Shown: positions 7,223 to 7,354 of the stretch, piece by piece | Position numbering within the stretch: the first letter of the stretch is position 1 | How the letters are laid out: every line of letters starts with the position of its first letter | Assembly (NCBI GenBank): GCA_900553115.1 | Contig: USCF01000048.1 | Span: 1-7,354, forward strand | Direction: 5' to 3' | Origin: an uncultured Alphaproteobacteria bacterium | GTDB taxonomy: Bacteria; Pseudomonadota; Alphaproteobacteria; RF32; CAG-239 | DNA: 7,354 nt | Program-made: the position numbers and the translations under genes | The notes under the pieces: model-generated | Database searches by the model: none | The model's input: the letters and a program-made list of their open reading frames with translations, nothing else | Told to the model about the DNA's origin: nothing

Positions 7223-7263
7223 AATTTTCTCCTTAAAAATTATAATGTAACGATTCTGTGCTT

Positions 7264-7294
7264 AGCATAAAACTTAGAGCTTACTCTAAGTCAA
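7264..7294 (-). promoter_or_regulatory. MerR-type promoter and operator of the DXS-like gene
   Basis: On the minus strand TTGACT (7294-7289) and TATGCT (7269-7264) are separated by 19 bases, longer than the usual 17. A perfect palindrome, CTTAGAG-N4-CTCTAAG within ACTTAGAG/CTCTAAGT arms (7272-7291), fills the spacer and overlaps the -35 box. Elongated spacers carrying such dyads are the hallmark of MerR-family activators, which untwist the spacer. The dyad resembles, from memory, operators of aldehyde-responsive AdhR/NmlR regulators. The regulator gene is not in this window. An ordinary promoter reading (TTGACT-N17-TTTATG) is also possible. Confidence 0.65.
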
Positions 7295-7327
7295 GAGATT
7301 TTTATGTTAATATGCATTATATGCAAT

Positions 7328-7354
7328 AAAAAAAGGAAGCCGGTTAAGACCTCC
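7328..7354 (-). terminator. Intrinsic terminator of an upstream gene outside the window
   Basis: On the minus strand GGAGGTC (7354-7348) pairs with GGCTTCC (7341-7335) around the loop TTAACC, with two G-U wobbles valid only in minus-strand RNA. Seven T follow (7334-7328). The stem may extend past the window edge. It should insulate the DXS-like gene from whatever minus-strand gene precedes it. Confidence 0.7.

Noticed and set aside
7311..7325. TATGCA-TTA-TATGCA direct repeat containing a TGCAT/ATGCA dyad and a minus-strand TATAAT
   Set aside because: It is AT-rich and short, directly after a terminator, with no suitable -35 box. It could be a second regulator site but cannot be supported.

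Overview
This 7.35-kb window is AT-rich bacterial DNA, most likely from an uncultured, host-associated Pseudomonadota. A gut alphaproteobacterium is my best guess, from the prepilin signature (S-M-I-E-M-L-G-V-L-A-I-I-G-V-L-S-V-G-G-I). That placement rests on recalled resemblance, not on a marker gene. No rRNA, tRNA, CRISPR array or mobile element is visible.

Layout, left to right. Positions 65-204 (minus strand) are a structured 3' untranslated region that follows the pilin stop codon and ends in an intrinsic terminator. Positions 205-915 (minus) encode a type IV prepilin of 236 residues. Positions 951-1138 (minus) are a highly structured untranslated leader. It starts at a predicted promoter and ends in an intrinsic terminator only 35 bases before the pilin start codon, so pilin expression probably depends on read-through. 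Positions 1173-1446 hold no convincing gene. A strong sigma70-type promoter (TTGCAA-N17-TATAAT, 1447-1475) then drives a 1300-residue orphan protein on the plus strand (1509-5411), with long polar arms around a hydrophobic, Ala/Gly-rich core. A bidirectional terminator (5425-5457) separates it from a convergent gene (5477-7222, minus) for a short DXS-like thiamine-diphosphate enzyme. That gene has its own promoter with a 19-bp spacer filled by a CTTAGAG-N4-CTCTAAG palindrome, the arrangement used by MerR-family activators. A terminator for an unseen upstream minus-strand gene closes the window.

The three protein genes look like three separate transcription units, each with its own promoter and terminator signals, so no shared pathway should be read from their proximity. 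The most interesting items are the switch-like leader in front of the pilin gene, the DXS-like enzyme that appears to lack both substrate-phosphate-binding arginines, and that enzyme's MerR-type promoter.
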